DNA from: Xanthomonas sp. DAR 35659
GTDB lineage: Bacteria; Pseudomonadota; Gammaproteobacteria; Xanthomonadales; Xanthomonadaceae
NCBI RefSeq assembly: GCF_041242975.1
Contig: NZ_CP162488.1
Location: 3,772,001-3,836,000, forward strand
Length of the DNA: 64,000 bases
Direction: 5' to 3'
In this document: positions 27,863 through 37,382 of the stretch, piece by piece
Numbering within the stretch: position 1 is the stretch's first letter
Layout of the letters: each line of letters opens with the position of its first letter
Position numbers and translations under genes: made by a program
Notes under the pieces: generated by a model
Database searches by the model: none
What the model was told of the DNA's origin: nothing
What the model saw: only the letters and a program-made list of their open reading frames with translations

Positions 27863-28663
27863 TCACTGGATGCCGGTTCCGATCCGCGAGGGATCGAAAC
27901 TGCCGCTGCAGAACCACCCTTCGCAATTGAGCCAGACCAGGAACGCCTTGCCGCGCAGGTTCTCCTCGGGCAGGAAGTGGGTCTGGGTCCAGAACCGGCT
28001 GTCCTCGCTGTTGTCGCGATTGTCGCCCATCACGAAGTACTGGCCCGCCGGCACCTCCCAGTCGCCCTGGCCGGCCGGACTGTTGCGGCCCAGCCATTCC
28101 AGTTCGGTGTGGGTGCGGCCCGGCAGGTACTCGGTGAGCAGCGTGGCGCCGGTCATCTCCGCGCCCTTGCCCTTGCCGACGTACTCGCCGCGCACCTGGT
28201 ACTTCATCGGCGTGCCGTTGATGTAGAGGGTGTCGCCATGGAAGCCGATGCGGTCGCCGGGCAGGCCGATGACGCGCTTGATCCAATTCTCGTCCGGCTT
28301 GTGCGGCGGCTTGAACACCACCACGTCGCCGCGCTTGGGCTCGCCGACCGGAATCACCTTTTGGTTGGTGATCGGCAGGCGGAAGCCGTAGGAGAACTTG
28401 TTGACCAGGATGAAATCGCCGACCAGCAGGTTCGGCATCATCGAGCTGGACGGGATCTTGTACGGCTCGGCGATGAAGCTGCGCAGGATCAGCACCACCG
28501 CCAGCACCGGGAAGAACGCCCGCGAATAATCCACCAGCACCGGCTCGGAATCGAGCAGGCCGGCGCGCGCGGCGCGGCGCTTGGCGAAGAACAGCTTGTC
28601 CAGCAACCAGATGATGCCGGTGGCGAAGGTCAGGACCACCAGCGCGATTTCAAACCATTTCAT
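27863..28663 (-). CDS. lepB: Signal peptidase I
   Basis: The 266-residue protein has two N-terminal membrane helices (about 5-22 and 48-62) and a periplasmic catalytic domain. The nucleophile is Ser74 in PSSSMMPNL and the general base Lys129 in NWIKRVIG. The family motif MGDNRDNSEDSR is intact. It cleaves Sec and Tat signal peptides. It follows lepA with a 100-base gap filled by a dispersed repeat. Confidence 0.95.
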   Translation of the reverse strand: MKWFEIALVVLTFATGIIWLLDKLFFAKRRAARAGLLDSEPVLVDYSRAFFPVLAVVLILRSFIAEPYKIPSSSMMPNLLVGDFILVNKFSYGFRLPITNQKVIPVGEPKRGDVVVFKPPHKPDENWIKRVIGLPGDRIGFHGDTLYINGTPMKYQVRGEYVGKGKGAEMTGATLLTEYLPGRTHTELEWLGRNSPAGQGDWEVPAGQYFVMGDNRDNSEDSRFWTQTHFLPEENLRGKAFLVWLNCEGWFCSGSFDPSRIGTGIQ

Positions 28664-28675
28664 TCTTGTTCCTTC

Positions 28676-28762
28676 GGAATGGGAATCGGGAATCGAAAAT
28701 GGGGAATCGGAAAGGCAAGAGCATGCGCTCTTCCATTCCCCATTCCCTATTCACCATTCCCA
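28676..28762. repeat. GGGAATGG-type dispersed element between lepA and lepB
   Basis: The left arm is GGAATGGGAATCGGGAATCG and the right arm CCATTCCCCATTCCCTATTC, around the palindromic centre AAGAGC-ATGC-GCTCTT. It ends within two bases of the lepA stop and begins 12 bases from the lepB start, so it lies in the shared transcript. Confidence 0.75.
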
Positions 28763-28763
28763 G

Positions 28764-30569
28764 CTACTTATCCATCTGCAGCACAGCCAGGAAGGCTTCC
28801 TGCGGGATTTCCACGCGGCCGACCTGCTTCATGCGCTTCTTGCCTTCCTTCTGCTTTTCCAGAAGTTTCTTCTTGCGCGAGACGTCGCCACCATAGCACT
28901 TGGCCAGCACGTTCTTGCGCATCGCCTTGACCGTGGTACGGGCGATGATCTGCGAGCCGATCGCGGCCTGGATCGCCACGTCGAACATCTGCCGCGGGAT
29001 CAGGTCCTTCATCTTCTCGCACAGTTCGCGGCCGCGGCGGTCGGCGTGGCTGCGGTGCGCGATCAGCGACAGCGCATCGACCTTGTCGCCGTTGATCAGC
29101 ACGTCCACGCGCACGAACGGGCCGGCGTCGAAACGCACGAAGTGGTAGTCCAGCGAGGCGTAGCCGCGGCTGACCGACTTGAGCTTGTCGAAGAAGTCCA
29201 GTACCACCTCGGCCATCGGCAGCTCGTAGCTGATCTGCACCTGGCTGCCCAGGTAGTTGATGCCGATCTGGCTGCCGCGCTTCTCCTCGCACAGCTTGAT
29301 GATGTTGCCGATGTATTCCTCGGGGGTGAGGATGTTGGCGCGGATGATCGGCTCGCGGATCTCCTCGACCATGTTCAACTGCGGCAGCTTGGCCGGGTTG
29401 TCCATGCTGATGATCGAACCGTCGGTCTTGAGCACCTCGTAGACCACGGTCGGCGCGGTGCTGATCAGGTCCAGGTTGTACTCGCGCTCCAGCCGCTCCT
29501 GCACGATCTCCATGTGCAGCATGCCGAGAAAGCCGCAGCGGAAGCCGAAGCCCATCGCCTCGGAGCTTTCCGGCTCGAAACGCAGCGCCGCGTCGTTCAG
29601 GCGCAGCTTGTCCAGCGCCTCGCGCAGGTTGGTGTAGTCCTCGGCATCGACCGGGAACAGGCCGGCGAACACGCGCGGCTGCATTTCCTGGAAGCCCGGC
29701 AGCGGCTTGGCCGCCGGGTCGCTGGCCAGGGTCAGGGTGTCGCCGACCGGCGCGCCGTGCACGTCCTTGATGCTGGCGGTGACCCAACCCACCTCGCCCG
29801 CGCGCAGCGCCGGCAGGACCTTGCGCTTGGGCGTGAACACGCCGACGCTGTCGACCTGGTGGGTGCGGCCGGTGGACATCACCAGCAGCTTGTCGCCGGC
29901 CTTGATCTCGCCCTGCATCACCCGCACCAGCGAGACCACGCCCAGGTAGTTGTCGAACCAGGAGTCGATGATCAGCGCCTGCAGCTTGTCGGTGTCGCGC
30001 GGCACCGGCGGCGGGATGCGGTGCACGATGGCCTCCAGCACCTCCTGCACGTTGAGCCCGGTTTTGGCGCTGACCGCGACCGCGTCCTCGGCGTCGATGC
30101 CGATCACCGCCTCGATCTCGGCCTTGGCGCGCTCGATGTCGGCGGTGGGCAGGTCGATCTTGTTGAGCACCGGCACCACTTCCAGGCCCTGCTCCACCGC
30201 GGTGTAGCAGTTGGCCACCGACTGCGCTTCCACGCCCTGCGCCGCGTCCACCACCAGCAGCGCGCCCTCGCAGGCGGCCAGCGAGCGGCTGACCTCGTAG
30301 GAGAAGTCGACGTGGCCGGGGGTGTCGATGAAGTTCAGGTGGTAGACCTGCCCGTCCCTGGCCGTGTACGGCAGCGAAACGGACTGGGCCTTGATGGTGA
30401 TGCCGCGCTCGCGCTCGATCGGGTTGGAGTCGAGCACCTGCGCTTCCATCTCGCGGGCCTGCAGGCCGCCGCAGAGCTGGATGATGCGATCGGCCAGGGT
30501 CGATTTGCCGTGGTCGACGTGGGCGATGATGGAGAAGTTGCGGATGTTCCGCATCGAATCAGAGGACAT
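28764..30569 (-). CDS. lepA: Elongation factor 4 (LepA), ribosome-associated GTPase
   Basis: The 601-residue length is standard. GTPase motifs are [17 protein letters not shown] and NKIDLP, and the LepA-specific C-terminal domain is present ([25 protein letters not shown]). It binds ribosomes and affects translocation or initiation under stress. ATG 30569 could be replaced by ATG 30554 (MRNIRNFS). It lies downstream of the mucD terminator, so it probably has its own promoter in the 200-base gap. Confidence 0.95.
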   Translation of the reverse strand: MSSDSMRNIRNFSIIAHVDHGKSTLADRIIQLCGGLQAREMEAQVLDSNPIERERGITIKAQSVSLPYTARDGQVYHLNFIDTPGHVDFSYEVSRSLAACEGALLVVDAAQGVEAQSVANCYTAVEQGLEVVPVLNKIDLPTADIERAKAEIEAVIGIDAEDAVAVSAKTGLNVQEVLEAIVHRIPPPVPRDTDKLQALIIDSWFDNYLGVVSLVRVMQGEIKAGDKLLVMSTGRTHQVDSVGVFTPKRKVLPALRAGEVGWVTASIKDVHGAPVGDTLTLASDPAAKPLPGFQEMQPRVFAGLFPVDAEDYTNLREALDKLRLNDAALRFEPESSEAMGFGFRCGFLGMLHMEIVQERLEREYNLDLISTAPTVVYEVLKTDGSIISMDNPAKLPQLNMVEEIREPIIRANILTPEEYIGNIIKLCEEKRGSQIGINYLGSQVQISYELPMAEVVLDFFDKLKSVSRGYASLDYHFVRFDAGPFVRVDVLINGDKVDALSLIAHRSHADRRGRELCEKMKDLIPRQMFDVAIQAAIGSQIIARTTVKAMRKNVLAKCYGGDVSRKKKLLEKQKEGKKRMKQVGRVEIPQEAFLAVLQMDK

Positions 30570-30711
30570 GAGGTGGGCGGCGGCCAGGACCGTCGTCAGG
30601 ATAACGGGCCATTATCGCATGCCCGGAGCGCCGCGGGCCGCCGTGCGCGGCGCACCCGTGGCCGTGTCGGCGCGGCCCTGCCCACCTGGCGAAATTTCCA
30701 ATGAAATCAAG

Positions 30712-30743
30712 GACGGCCAGCGCAGCTGCGTGCGCTGGCCGTC
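30712..30743 (-). terminator. Terminator downstream of mucD
   Basis: A 13-bp perfect stem (GACGGCCAGCGCA with TGCGCTGGCCGTC) encloses a 6-base loop. On the minus strand it is followed by CTTGATTTCATT, a moderate T-rich tail. It separates the sigma-E operon from lepA. Confidence 0.75.
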
Positions 30744-30768
30744 GGCGCGACCGAGCGGTCGCGGGGGA

Positions 30769-32319
30769 TCACTCGACGCTGATGGCGACGAACTGGCTGG
30801 CCGGGCTGCCCGGCGCGCGCACCAGCAGCATCACCACGTCGCCCTTCTTGGCCCCGGCGGTCAGCTTGTGGAACTGCGCCGCGCTGGAGACCGGAGTGCG
30901 TCCGACCTGCAGCACGATCATGCCCGGACGCAGCTGCGACTTACTCGCCACCGCGCGGCTGACCTGCGCCACCTGCACGCCCTCGTCCGCGCGCAGGCCG
31001 AGCTTCTGCCGGACCGGGGCCGGGATCTCCTCCACGCTGATGCCCAGCGCGCTGCTCTCCGCGGCCTGCGGCGCCGGCGCGGCACCGCCGCGGCCCGGCT
31101 GCTGCGGCCCCATCGCCATGCCGTCGTCGCTGAGTTCGCTCAGGGTCACGCTGATGTCGCGCGGCTTGCCGTCGCGGATCACGGTGACGCGCGCCTTGCT
31201 GCCCGGCGGCAGCATGCCCACCAGCGGCGGCAGGTCCTCGCGGGTGTTGATCTTCTGCCCGTTGAAGGCAACGATGAAATCGCCCGGCTCGATCCCGGCC
31301 TTGGCCGCGCCGCTGCCCGGCTGCACGCCGTTGACCAGCGCGCCGCGGGTGTCGCTCAGGCCCAGGCCCTTGGCCTCCACGTCGCTGATGTTCGGCTGCA
31401 TGGTCACCCCGAGCATGCCGCGGCTGACCTTGCCGGTCTTCTTGATCTGCTCGACCGCGCTCATCGCCAGGTCGATCGGGATCGCGAAGCTGATGCCCAT
31501 GTAGCCGCCGGAGGCGGAGAAGATCTGCGAATTGATGCCGACCACCTCGCCGCGGGTATTGAGCAGCGGGCCGCCGGAGTTGCCCTGGTTGATCGCCACG
31601 TCGGTCTGGATGAAGGGCACGTAGCGCTGGTCGGCGTAGGGATTGCTGCGGCCGGTGGCGCTGACGATGCCGGCGGTGACCGAGTGATCCAGGCCGAACG
31701 GCGAACCGATCGCGACCACCCACTGGCCCGGCTTGAGCCCGTTGGAGTCGCCCACCCGCACCGTCGGCAGGTTCTTGCCGTCGATCTTCAGCAGCGCCAC
31801 GTCGTACTGCTGGTCGCTGCCGACCACCTTGGCGGTGAACTCGCGGCGGTCGGTCAGCTTGACCTTGACCTCGCTGGCGCCATCGATCACATGGTGGTTG
31901 GTCAGCACGTAGCCGTCGGGCGAGATGATGAAGCCCGACCCCATCGAGCGGCCGGCGGGACCGTCGTCGTCGTCCGGTCCCTGCGGGCCGGGCATGCCGG
32001 GCCGCCCGGGCATGCCGTCCGGGCCGAAGAAGCGGCGGAAGAACTCGGGAATCTGGTCATCGTCGGGCATGCCGCCGCCGCCGCGCGTGGCCGCGGCCTT
32101 GCGGCTGATCGTGGTCTCGACGTTGACCACGCCCGGCCCGACCTGCTCGACCAGGTTGGTGAAATCGGGCAGCCCGGCGACCAGCTGCGGCGCCGGCGCC
32201 GCGCGCGCGACCGGCGCCGCGGCGGAAGTCGCGGACGGCTCCGGCTGCTGCGCGCAGGCGGCCAGCGGCAGGGTCAGGGCCAACACGCCCAGCAGATGGT
32301 GGCGGATACGGTGAGTCAT
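30769..32319 (-). CDS. mucD: DegP/MucD-type periplasmic serine protease
   Basis: The 516-residue Do-family protease has a trypsin-like domain with His in TNHHVID, Asp in YDVALLKI and Ser in GNSGGPLL. Two PDZ domains follow (from about residue 300 and 415). The signal ends in LAAC (Cys22), so it may be lipid-anchored rather than soluble. A Met/Pro/Gly/Asp-rich loop at about 85-125 separates the N-terminus from the protease core. It degrades misfolded envelope proteins and restrains the sigma-E pathway. It is the third gene after rpoE and rseA. Confidence 0.93.
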   Translation of the reverse strand: MTHRIRHHLLGVLALTLPLAACAQQPEPSATSAAAPVARAAPAPQLVAGLPDFTNLVEQVGPGVVNVETTISRKAAATRGGGGMPDDDQIPEFFRRFFGPDGMPGRPGMPGPQGPDDDDGPAGRSMGSGFIISPDGYVLTNHHVIDGASEVKVKLTDRREFTAKVVGSDQQYDVALLKIDGKNLPTVRVGDSNGLKPGQWVVAIGSPFGLDHSVTAGIVSATGRSNPYADQRYVPFIQTDVAINQGNSGGPLLNTRGEVVGINSQIFSASGGYMGISFAIPIDLAMSAVEQIKKTGKVSRGMLGVTMQPNISDVEAKGLGLSDTRGALVNGVQPGSGAAKAGIEPGDFIVAFNGQKINTREDLPPLVGMLPPGSKARVTVIRDGKPRDISVTLSELSDDGMAMGPQQPGRGGAAPAPQAAESSALGISVEEIPAPVRQKLGLRADEGVQVAQVSRAVASKSQLRPGMIVLQVGRTPVSSAAQFHKLTAGAKKGDVVMLLVRAPGSPASQFVAISVE

Positions 32320-32419
32320 CGGACGCGAGCCTCCGGTTCGGGAAAGGGAAGGAAAACGCTGGCGGTGCAGCGCGCACCGCGCGCCAGGACGAAGCGCGCG
32401 CTCCGGCCGGCGCCTCGGA

Positions 32420-33379
32420 TCAAGGTTGCTGCGGCGCCGGCGCGGACGCGGTGTCGGCCGGCAGCCGCGGTTCGAACGGATAGAACGCCGCCGGCGCGCC
32501 CTGGCGCGGGAAACTGGCGGTGAACGCGCTGCCGGACGCGGCCGGCGCCAGCGCCGAACGCGGCCATGGCCGGGCCTGCAGCGGGGTGGCGGGCTGGTGC
32601 GCGAACGGATCGTCGGGGTGCTGCTGGGCCAGCACCGGCGCGGCCTGCGCCGGCGTCAGCACCGGCCGTGGCGGCGTGGCCGCGGCGACCGCGCGCACCG
32701 GCTCGGCGCCACGCGCCGCGCTGCCGCGCGCGGCCTGCTGGGTGCGGGTGGCGCCGCGGCGCGCGGCGGCCTCCTGGCGGCGGGTCGCGGCAATGGCGAC
32801 CGCCGGCGCCGCGGCCACCGCCGCGCCGAGATCGCCCTGCGGATCGGCCGGCGCCGGCGTCGGGACCGGCGTCGGCGCATGCGCGGCGGCGGACGGCAGC
32901 GCCGGGGCCGAGGCGGCAGGCGCAGCGGAATCGGCGACCTGCACCGCCGGCGCGGCCGGCGCGGCGTCGGGCAGGCGTTCGCGGGTCATGAACAACGCGA
33001 TCGCGGCGACCGACGCCGCCAGCGCGGCACTGCCGCCCCAGCGCCAGGAACGGCGGCCTCCGGCGGCGGCGCTGGCACGTGCGGCGTCGGCGTGCTGCGC
33101 CTCGGCCGCCACGGCCTGGCGCACGCGCTCGCTGAAATCGACCGGCGCCGGCGCGCAGACGCGGCCGCGCAGGATGTCGCCGCACAGCTGCCAGCGCTCG
33201 TGGCAACCGGACAGTTCGGTGTCGTGCTGCAGGCGGCGCAGCACGAAGCGCGCTTCGTCGGCCGGCAGCTCGCCGTCGATGAGGGCGGAGAGCTGCTGCC
33301 GGTAGTGCAGTTCGAACTTGTCCGGCGGCATGGCGCCGGGGGTCGGCTCGGAATGGGGCATGGGCGTGGTGTCGGTCAT
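32420..33379 (-). CDS. rseA: RseA-like anti-sigma-E factor with long Ala/Pro periplasmic tail
   Basis: The 319-residue protein has an N-terminal RseA domain (about 20-85: YRQQLSALIDGELPADEARF). One membrane helix lies near 114-131 and a periplasmic region of about 190 residues is very rich in Ala, Pro and Arg. It should sequester RpoE at the inner membrane and be cleaved after envelope damage. The tail is longer than in E. coli RseA and low in complexity. Its ATG overlaps the rpoE stop (ATGA). Confidence 0.88.
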   Translation of the reverse strand: MTDTTPMPHSEPTPGAMPPDKFELHYRQQLSALIDGELPADEARFVLRRLQHDTELSGCHERWQLCGDILRGRVCAPAPVDFSERVRQAVAAEAQHADAARASAAAGGRRSWRWGGSAALAASVAAIALFMTRERLPDAAPAAPAVQVADSAAPAASAPALPSAAAHAPTPVPTPAPADPQGDLGAAVAAAPAVAIAATRRQEAAARRGATRTQQAARGSAARGAEPVRAVAAATPPRPVLTPAQAAPVLAQQHPDDPFAHQPATPLQARPWPRSALAPAASGSAFTASFPRQGAPAAFYPFEPRLPADTASAPAPQQP

Positions 33380-33996
33380 ACGCGGTGTCGCTCACGGGTG
33401 GCGCTGTCGGTATCCAGCAGGGGACGCAATTCGGCGTCGATGGCCTCACGCGCGCGGAAGATCCGCGAGCGCACGGTGCCGATCGGGCACCCCATCTTCT
33501 GCGCGATGTCCTCGTAGCTCATTCCGTCCACCTCGCGCAGGGTGATGGCGGTACGCAATTCCTCCGGCAAGCCGTCGACCGCCTTCATCACCGTGCGCTC
33601 CAGCTCCTGGCGCATCAGTTCGCGCTCGGGCGTGTCGGTGTCGCGCAGCCGCGTGCCGCTGTCGAACTGCTCGGCGTCGAGCACGTCGACGTCGTCGGTG
33701 GGCGGCCTGCGGTTGTGCGCAACCAGGTGATTCTTGGCGGTGTTCACGGCAATCCGGTGCAACCAGGTGGAGAACTGGGCGTCGCCGCGGAAATTCCCTA
33801 TCGCGCGGTAGGCGCGGATGAAGGTGTCCTGGGCCACGTCCTGACATTCGCTCCAGTCGGCGATGTAGCGCCCGATCAACCCGACGATCCGGTGCTGGTA
33901 CTTGCGCACCAGCACATCGAACGCCGCGCTCTCGCCGCGCTGCACGCGCCGGACCAGTTCCAGGTCCAGCTCCTGAGGTGTTTCGACATCGGCCAT
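33376..33996 (-). CDS. rpoE: Extracytoplasmic stress sigma factor RpoE (sigma-24)
   Basis: Length is 206 residues from ATG 33996; an in-frame GTG at 34008 lies on the Shine-Dalgarno (AGGAG) itself. Region 2 reads QDVAQDTFIRAYRAIGNFRGDAQFSTWLHRIAVNTAKN and region 4 AITLREVDGMSYEDIAQKMGCPIGTVRSRIFRAREA (each stretch cited only as landmarks). It directs RNA polymerase to envelope-stress promoters. A promoter matching the sigma-E/AlgU class lies 41 bases upstream of the ATG, so it is probably autoregulated. Confidence 0.95.
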   Translation of the reverse strand: MADVETPQELDLELVRRVQRGESAAFDVLVRKYQHRIVGLIGRYIADWSECQDVAQDTFIRAYRAIGNFRGDAQFSTWLHRIAVNTAKNHLVAHNRRPPTDDVDVLDAEQFDSGTRLRDTDTPERELMRQELERTVMKAVDGLPEELRTAITLREVDGMSYEDIAQKMGCPIGTVRSRIFRAREAIDAELRPLLDTDSATRERHRV

Positions 33997-34036
33997 AACG
34001 GGCCGCACTCCTGTCAGCCCAACCTACGTCGGACCA

Positions 34037-34064
34037 TCTGACCGCCATTCCGGAAAAAAGTTCA
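34037..34064 (-). promoter_or_regulatory. Sigma-E (AlgU-type) promoter of rpoE
   Basis: On the minus strand TGAACTT (-35) is followed after 16 bases by TCAGA (-10). The AlgU/RpoE consensus is GAACTT-N16/17-TCtgA. The predicted start is near 34030, giving a leader of about 35 bases. Confidence 0.8.
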
Positions 34065-34168
34065 GCGGCCCTGCGGACCGCCGCCCCACGACGTTAACCC
34101 GCGTTCCGTTAGGCTGGCGCCATGCCAGCGGTCGCGGGACCTGCGCGTCACTCCCCGTGGATTGGGAT

Positions 34169-34198
34169 TTGACGCAAGGGAAACAACCTCTGGATGAT
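34169..34198 (+). promoter_or_regulatory. Candidate promoter of the FadB/FadJ-like gene
   Basis: TTGACG (5 of 6) and GATGAT (4 of 6) are spaced by 18 bases. The start codon lies 36 bases beyond. Confidence 0.4.
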
Positions 34199-34234
34199 AA
34201 CGATCTTCTCCATACATAAGCGGATGGTCCTCCC

Positions 34235-36298
34235 ATGCTCTCAGGCTTCGACGGGCTCCGATTCAGTCACTGGCAAGCGGACATCCGCGGCGATGGCGTC
34301 GTCGTGCTCAGCCTCGACCGCCAGGACGCCCCCGTCAACGCGCTGTCGCAGGACGTGCTGCTGGAGCTGGGCGACCTGCTCGAACGCATCGCCATCGACC
34401 CGCCCAAGGGCGTGGTGATCCGCTCGGCCAAGGCCAACGGCTTCATCGCCGGCGCGGATCTGAAGGAGTTCCAGGAGTTCGACCGGCGCGGCACCGTCAA
34501 CGACGCGATCCGCCGCGGCCAGGCCACCTTCCAGAAACTGGCCGAACTGCCCTGCCCGACCGTGGCCGCGGTCCACGGCTTCTGCATGGGCGGCGGCACC
34601 GAGATCGCGCTGGCCTGCCGCTACCGCGTCGCTTCCAGCGATGCGTCCACCCGCATCGGCCTGCCCGAGACCAAGCTCGGCATCTTCCCCGGCTGGGGCG
34701 GCAGCGCGCGCCTGCCGCGGCTGGTCGGCGCGCCGGCGGCGATGGACCTGATGCTCACCGGCCGCACCGTGTCGGCCTCGGCGGCGCGGGCGATGGGCCT
34801 GGTCGACAAGGTCGCCGCGCCGGCGGTGCTGGTCGATACCGCGGTGGCGCTGGCGCTGTCCGGCAGCACCCGTCCCTTCAAGCAGCGCGCCACCGCCTGG
34901 GCCACCAACACCTGGCCGGCGCGCAAGCTGCTGGCGCCGCAGATGCGCAAGCAGGTGGCGCGCAAGGCGCGCAAGGAACACTACCCGGCGCCGTACGCGC
35001 TGATCGGCGTGTGGGAGCGCAGCGGCGGCAGCGGCATCCAGGCGCGCCTGGATGCCGAGCGCAAGGCGGTGGTCAAGCTGGCCAGCACCCCGACCGCGCG
35101 CAACCTGATCCGCATCTTCTTCCTCACCGAACGACTCAAGGCGCTGGGCGGCAAGGACCATGGCATCCGCCACGTGCACGTGGTCGGTGCCGGCGTGATG
35201 GGCGGCGACATCGCCGCCTGGTCGGCCTACAAGGGCTTCGAGGTGACCCTGCAGGATCGCGAGCAGCGCTTCATCGATGGTGCGCTGAGCCGCGCCGGCG
35301 AGTTGTTCGCCAAGCGGGTCAAGGACGACAGCAAACGCCCGGCGGTGGCGGCGCGCTTGAAGGGCGACCTGGCCGGCGACGGCGTGCCGACGGCGGATCT
35401 GGTGATCGAGGCGATCATCGAGAATCCGCAGGCCAAGCGCGAGCTGTACGCGTCGCTGGAGCCGCGCATGCAGCCCACGGCGTTGCTCAGCACCAACACC
35501 TCATCGATTCCGCTGACCGAGCTGCGCGAGCACATCCAACGCCCGGCGCAGTTCGGCGGCCTGCACTACTTCAACCCGGTGGCGCAGATGCCGCTGGTGG
35601 AGATCGTCTGCCACGACGGCCTGGCGCCGGAGAACCAGAAGCGGCTGGCCGCGTTCTGCAAGGCGATCGACAAGCTGCCCGTCCCGGTCGCGGGAACGCC
35701 GGGCTTCCTGGTCAACCGCGTGCTGTTCCCGTACCTGCTGGAAGCGGCCACCGCCTACGCCGAGGGCATCCCCGGCCCGGTGATCGACAAGGCCGCGGTG
35801 AAGTTCGGCATGCCGATGGGGCCGATCGAACTGATCGACACCGTGGGCCTGGACGTGGCCGCCGGCGTCGGCGCCGAACTGGCGCCGTTCCTGGGCCTGC
35901 CGATCCCGGCGGCGCTGCAGACGGTGGAACCGGGCAAGCGCGGCAAGAAGGACGGGCAAGGCCTGTACGCCTGGGAGAACGGGCGCGCGAAGAAGCCGGA
36001 AGTGGCCAAGGACTATCGCGCGCCCGACGACCTGGAGGACCGCCTGATCCTGCCGCTGCTTAACGAGGCGGTCGCCTGCCTGCACGAGGGCGTGGTCGCC
36101 GATGCCGACCTGCTCGATGCCGGCGTGATCTTCGGCACCGGCTTCGCCCCGTTCCGCGGCGGCCCGATCCAGTACATCCGCACCGCCGGCGCCGAGGCCT
36201 TGCTGGCGCGGCTGCGCGCGTTGCAGGCGCGCTACGGCGACCGCTTCGCGCCGCGCCCGGGCTGGGACGCGCCGGCGCTGCGCGAACCGGCGGCCTGA
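34235..36298 (+). CDS. Bifunctional enoyl-CoA hydratase / 3-hydroxyacyl-CoA dehydrogenase
   Basis: The 687-residue fusion begins with a crotonase domain (1-190) whose catalytic glutamates are Glu123 (GGGTEIALACRY) and Glu145 (GLPETKLGIFPG). An NAD-binding 3-hydroxyacyl-CoA dehydrogenase domain follows (HVVGAGVMGGDIAA, SNTSSIPLTEL, HYFNPVAQMPLVEIV) with its C-terminal helical domain (TPGFLVNRVLFPYL). It carries out steps two and three of beta-oxidation, like FadB or FadJ. A partner thiolase is not adjacent; the one at 1999 is about 31 kb away. Confidence 0.92.
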   Translation: MLSGFDGLRFSHWQADIRGDGVVVLSLDRQDAPVNALSQDVLLELGDLLERIAIDPPKGVVIRSAKANGFIAGADLKEFQEFDRRGTVNDAIRRGQATFQKLAELPCPTVAAVHGFCMGGGTEIALACRYRVASSDASTRIGLPETKLGIFPGWGGSARLPRLVGAPAAMDLMLTGRTVSASAARAMGLVDKVAAPAVLVDTAVALALSGSTRPFKQRATAWATNTWPARKLLAPQMRKQVARKARKEHYPAPYALIGVWERSGGSGIQARLDAERKAVVKLASTPTARNLIRIFFLTERLKALGGKDHGIRHVHVVGAGVMGGDIAAWSAYKGFEVTLQDREQRFIDGALSRAGELFAKRVKDDSKRPAVAARLKGDLAGDGVPTADLVIEAIIENPQAKRELYASLEPRMQPTALLSTNTSSIPLTELREHIQRPAQFGGLHYFNPVAQMPLVEIVCHDGLAPENQKRLAAFCKAIDKLPVPVAGTPGFLVNRVLFPYLLEAATAYAEGIPGPVIDKAAVKFGMPMGPIELIDTVGLDVAAGVGAELAPFLGLPIPAALQTVEPGKRGKKDGQGLYAWENGRAKKPEVAKDYRAPDDLEDRLILPLLNEAVACLHEGVVADADLLDAGVIFGTGFAPFRGGPIQYIRTAGAEALLARLRALQARYGDRFAPRPGWDAPALREPAA

Positions 36299-36309
36299 CC
36301 CTCGCTTCG

Positions 36310-36379
36310 TGTAGGAGCGGCTTCAGCCGCGACAGGCCTTGCCGACGCGCATCCTGTCGCGGCTGAAGCCGCTCCTACA
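36310..36379. repeat. Perfect inverted repeat of the GTAGGAGCGGCTTCAGCCGC family
   Basis: 27-base arms (36310-36336 and 36353-36379) pair perfectly around a 16-base loop. It lies between two convergent genes and is the same family as 15763-15826, with a different loop. Confidence 0.92.
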
Positions 36380-36401
36380 GGGAAGCGCAAGCGTCCTAGT
36401 G

Positions 36402-37382
36402 TCAGGGATGCGTATGCCCGTGCGCGTGGCCATGCCCATGATGCGCATGCCCATCATCATGGCCGTGGTCGTCCGCCGCGGCGCTTGCCGGCGTGCCGCA
36501 CGGCGCGGCGCCGCAATGCCCGGCTTCCATCTGCAGGGTCACATGGTCGATCTCGAAACGCGCATGCAGGCCATCGCACAGCGTCGCGCGCAACGCGTCG
36601 GCGTCGGCATCGGCGGCGACCACCACGTGCGCGGTGAGCGCGGGCGTGCTGGAGGCCAGCGCCCAGACGTGCAGGTCGTGCACGTCCTCCACCCCCGGAA
36701 CGCCGCGCAGATAGCCGCGCACGGCGGCCATGTCCATGCCCTTGGGTACGCCTTCCAGCAACACGTTGACCGCCTCGCGCAGCAGCACCCAGGTGCGAGG
36801 CAGCACCCACAGGCCGATCAGCACCGCCAGGATCGGGTCGATCATCCTCCAGCCGGTGAGACGGATCGCCAGCGCACCAACGATCACCGCGACCGAGCCG
36901 AGCATGTCGCTCCACACTTCCAGGTACGCGCCCTTCATGTTCAGGCTTTCGCCGCTGCCAGCCTTGAGCAGGCGCATCGAGATCAGGTTGACCAGCAGGC
37001 CGAACGCGGCGATGCCGAGCATGCCGATCGTGGCCACTTCCTGCGGCTGGCGGAAGCGCTGCACCGCCTCCCACAGGATGTAGGCGGCGACCACGAACAG
37101 CATGCCGCCGTTGAACAGGGCGCCCAGCGCCTCCAGCCGCGCGTAGCCGTAGGTGCGCTTGGCGTCGGGCGGACGCCGGCTCAGCCGCACCGCGATCAGC
37201 GCGATCATCAGCGCCAGGGTGTCGGTGGCCATGTGCGCGGCATCGGACAGCAACGCCAGGCTATTGGTCAGGAACGCGCCGACGACCTCCACCAGCAGGA
37301 ACGCGGCGGTCAGTCCCAGTGCCCACCACAAGGGCTTCTCGTGGCGGATCTCGGTCGGTGCGTGGCTGTGGTCGTGTCCCAT
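36402..37382 (-). CDS. czcD: CzcD-type cation diffusion facilitator (Zn/Co/Cd exporter)
   Basis: Length is 326 residues from ATG 37382 (a GTG frame extends 13 codons upstream). Six membrane helices are visible. The transport site has HMATD in helix 2 (SDAAHMATD) and the CzcD-like EVWSDMLGS in helix 5, where ZitB-like proteins have HxxxD. Both ends are His-rich: MGHDHSHAP at the start and a C-terminal tail alternating His with Gly, Ala and Asp (about the last 20 residues). Such His clusters buffer metal. It should export divalent cations in exchange for protons across the inner membrane. Confidence 0.9.
   Translation of the reverse strand: MGHDHSHAPTEIRHEKPLWWALGLTAAFLLVEVVGAFLTNSLALLSDAAHMATDTLALMIALIAVRLSRRPPDAKRTYGYARLEALGALFNGGMLFVVAAYILWEAVQRFRQPQEVATIGMLGIAAFGLLVNLISMRLLKAGSGESLNMKGAYLEVWSDMLGSVAVIVGALAIRLTGWRMIDPILAVLIGLWVLPRTWVLLREAVNVLLEGVPKGMDMAAVRGYLRGVPGVEDVHDLHVWALASSTPALTAHVVVAADADADALRATLCDGLHARFEIDHVTLQMEAGHCGAAPCGTPASAAADDHGHDDGHAHHGHGHAHGHTHP

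Noticed and set aside
28581..30704. 707-codon frame antisense to lepA
   Set aside because: It is rich in His, Arg, Val and Asp with no family features, while lepA on the other strand is unmistakable.
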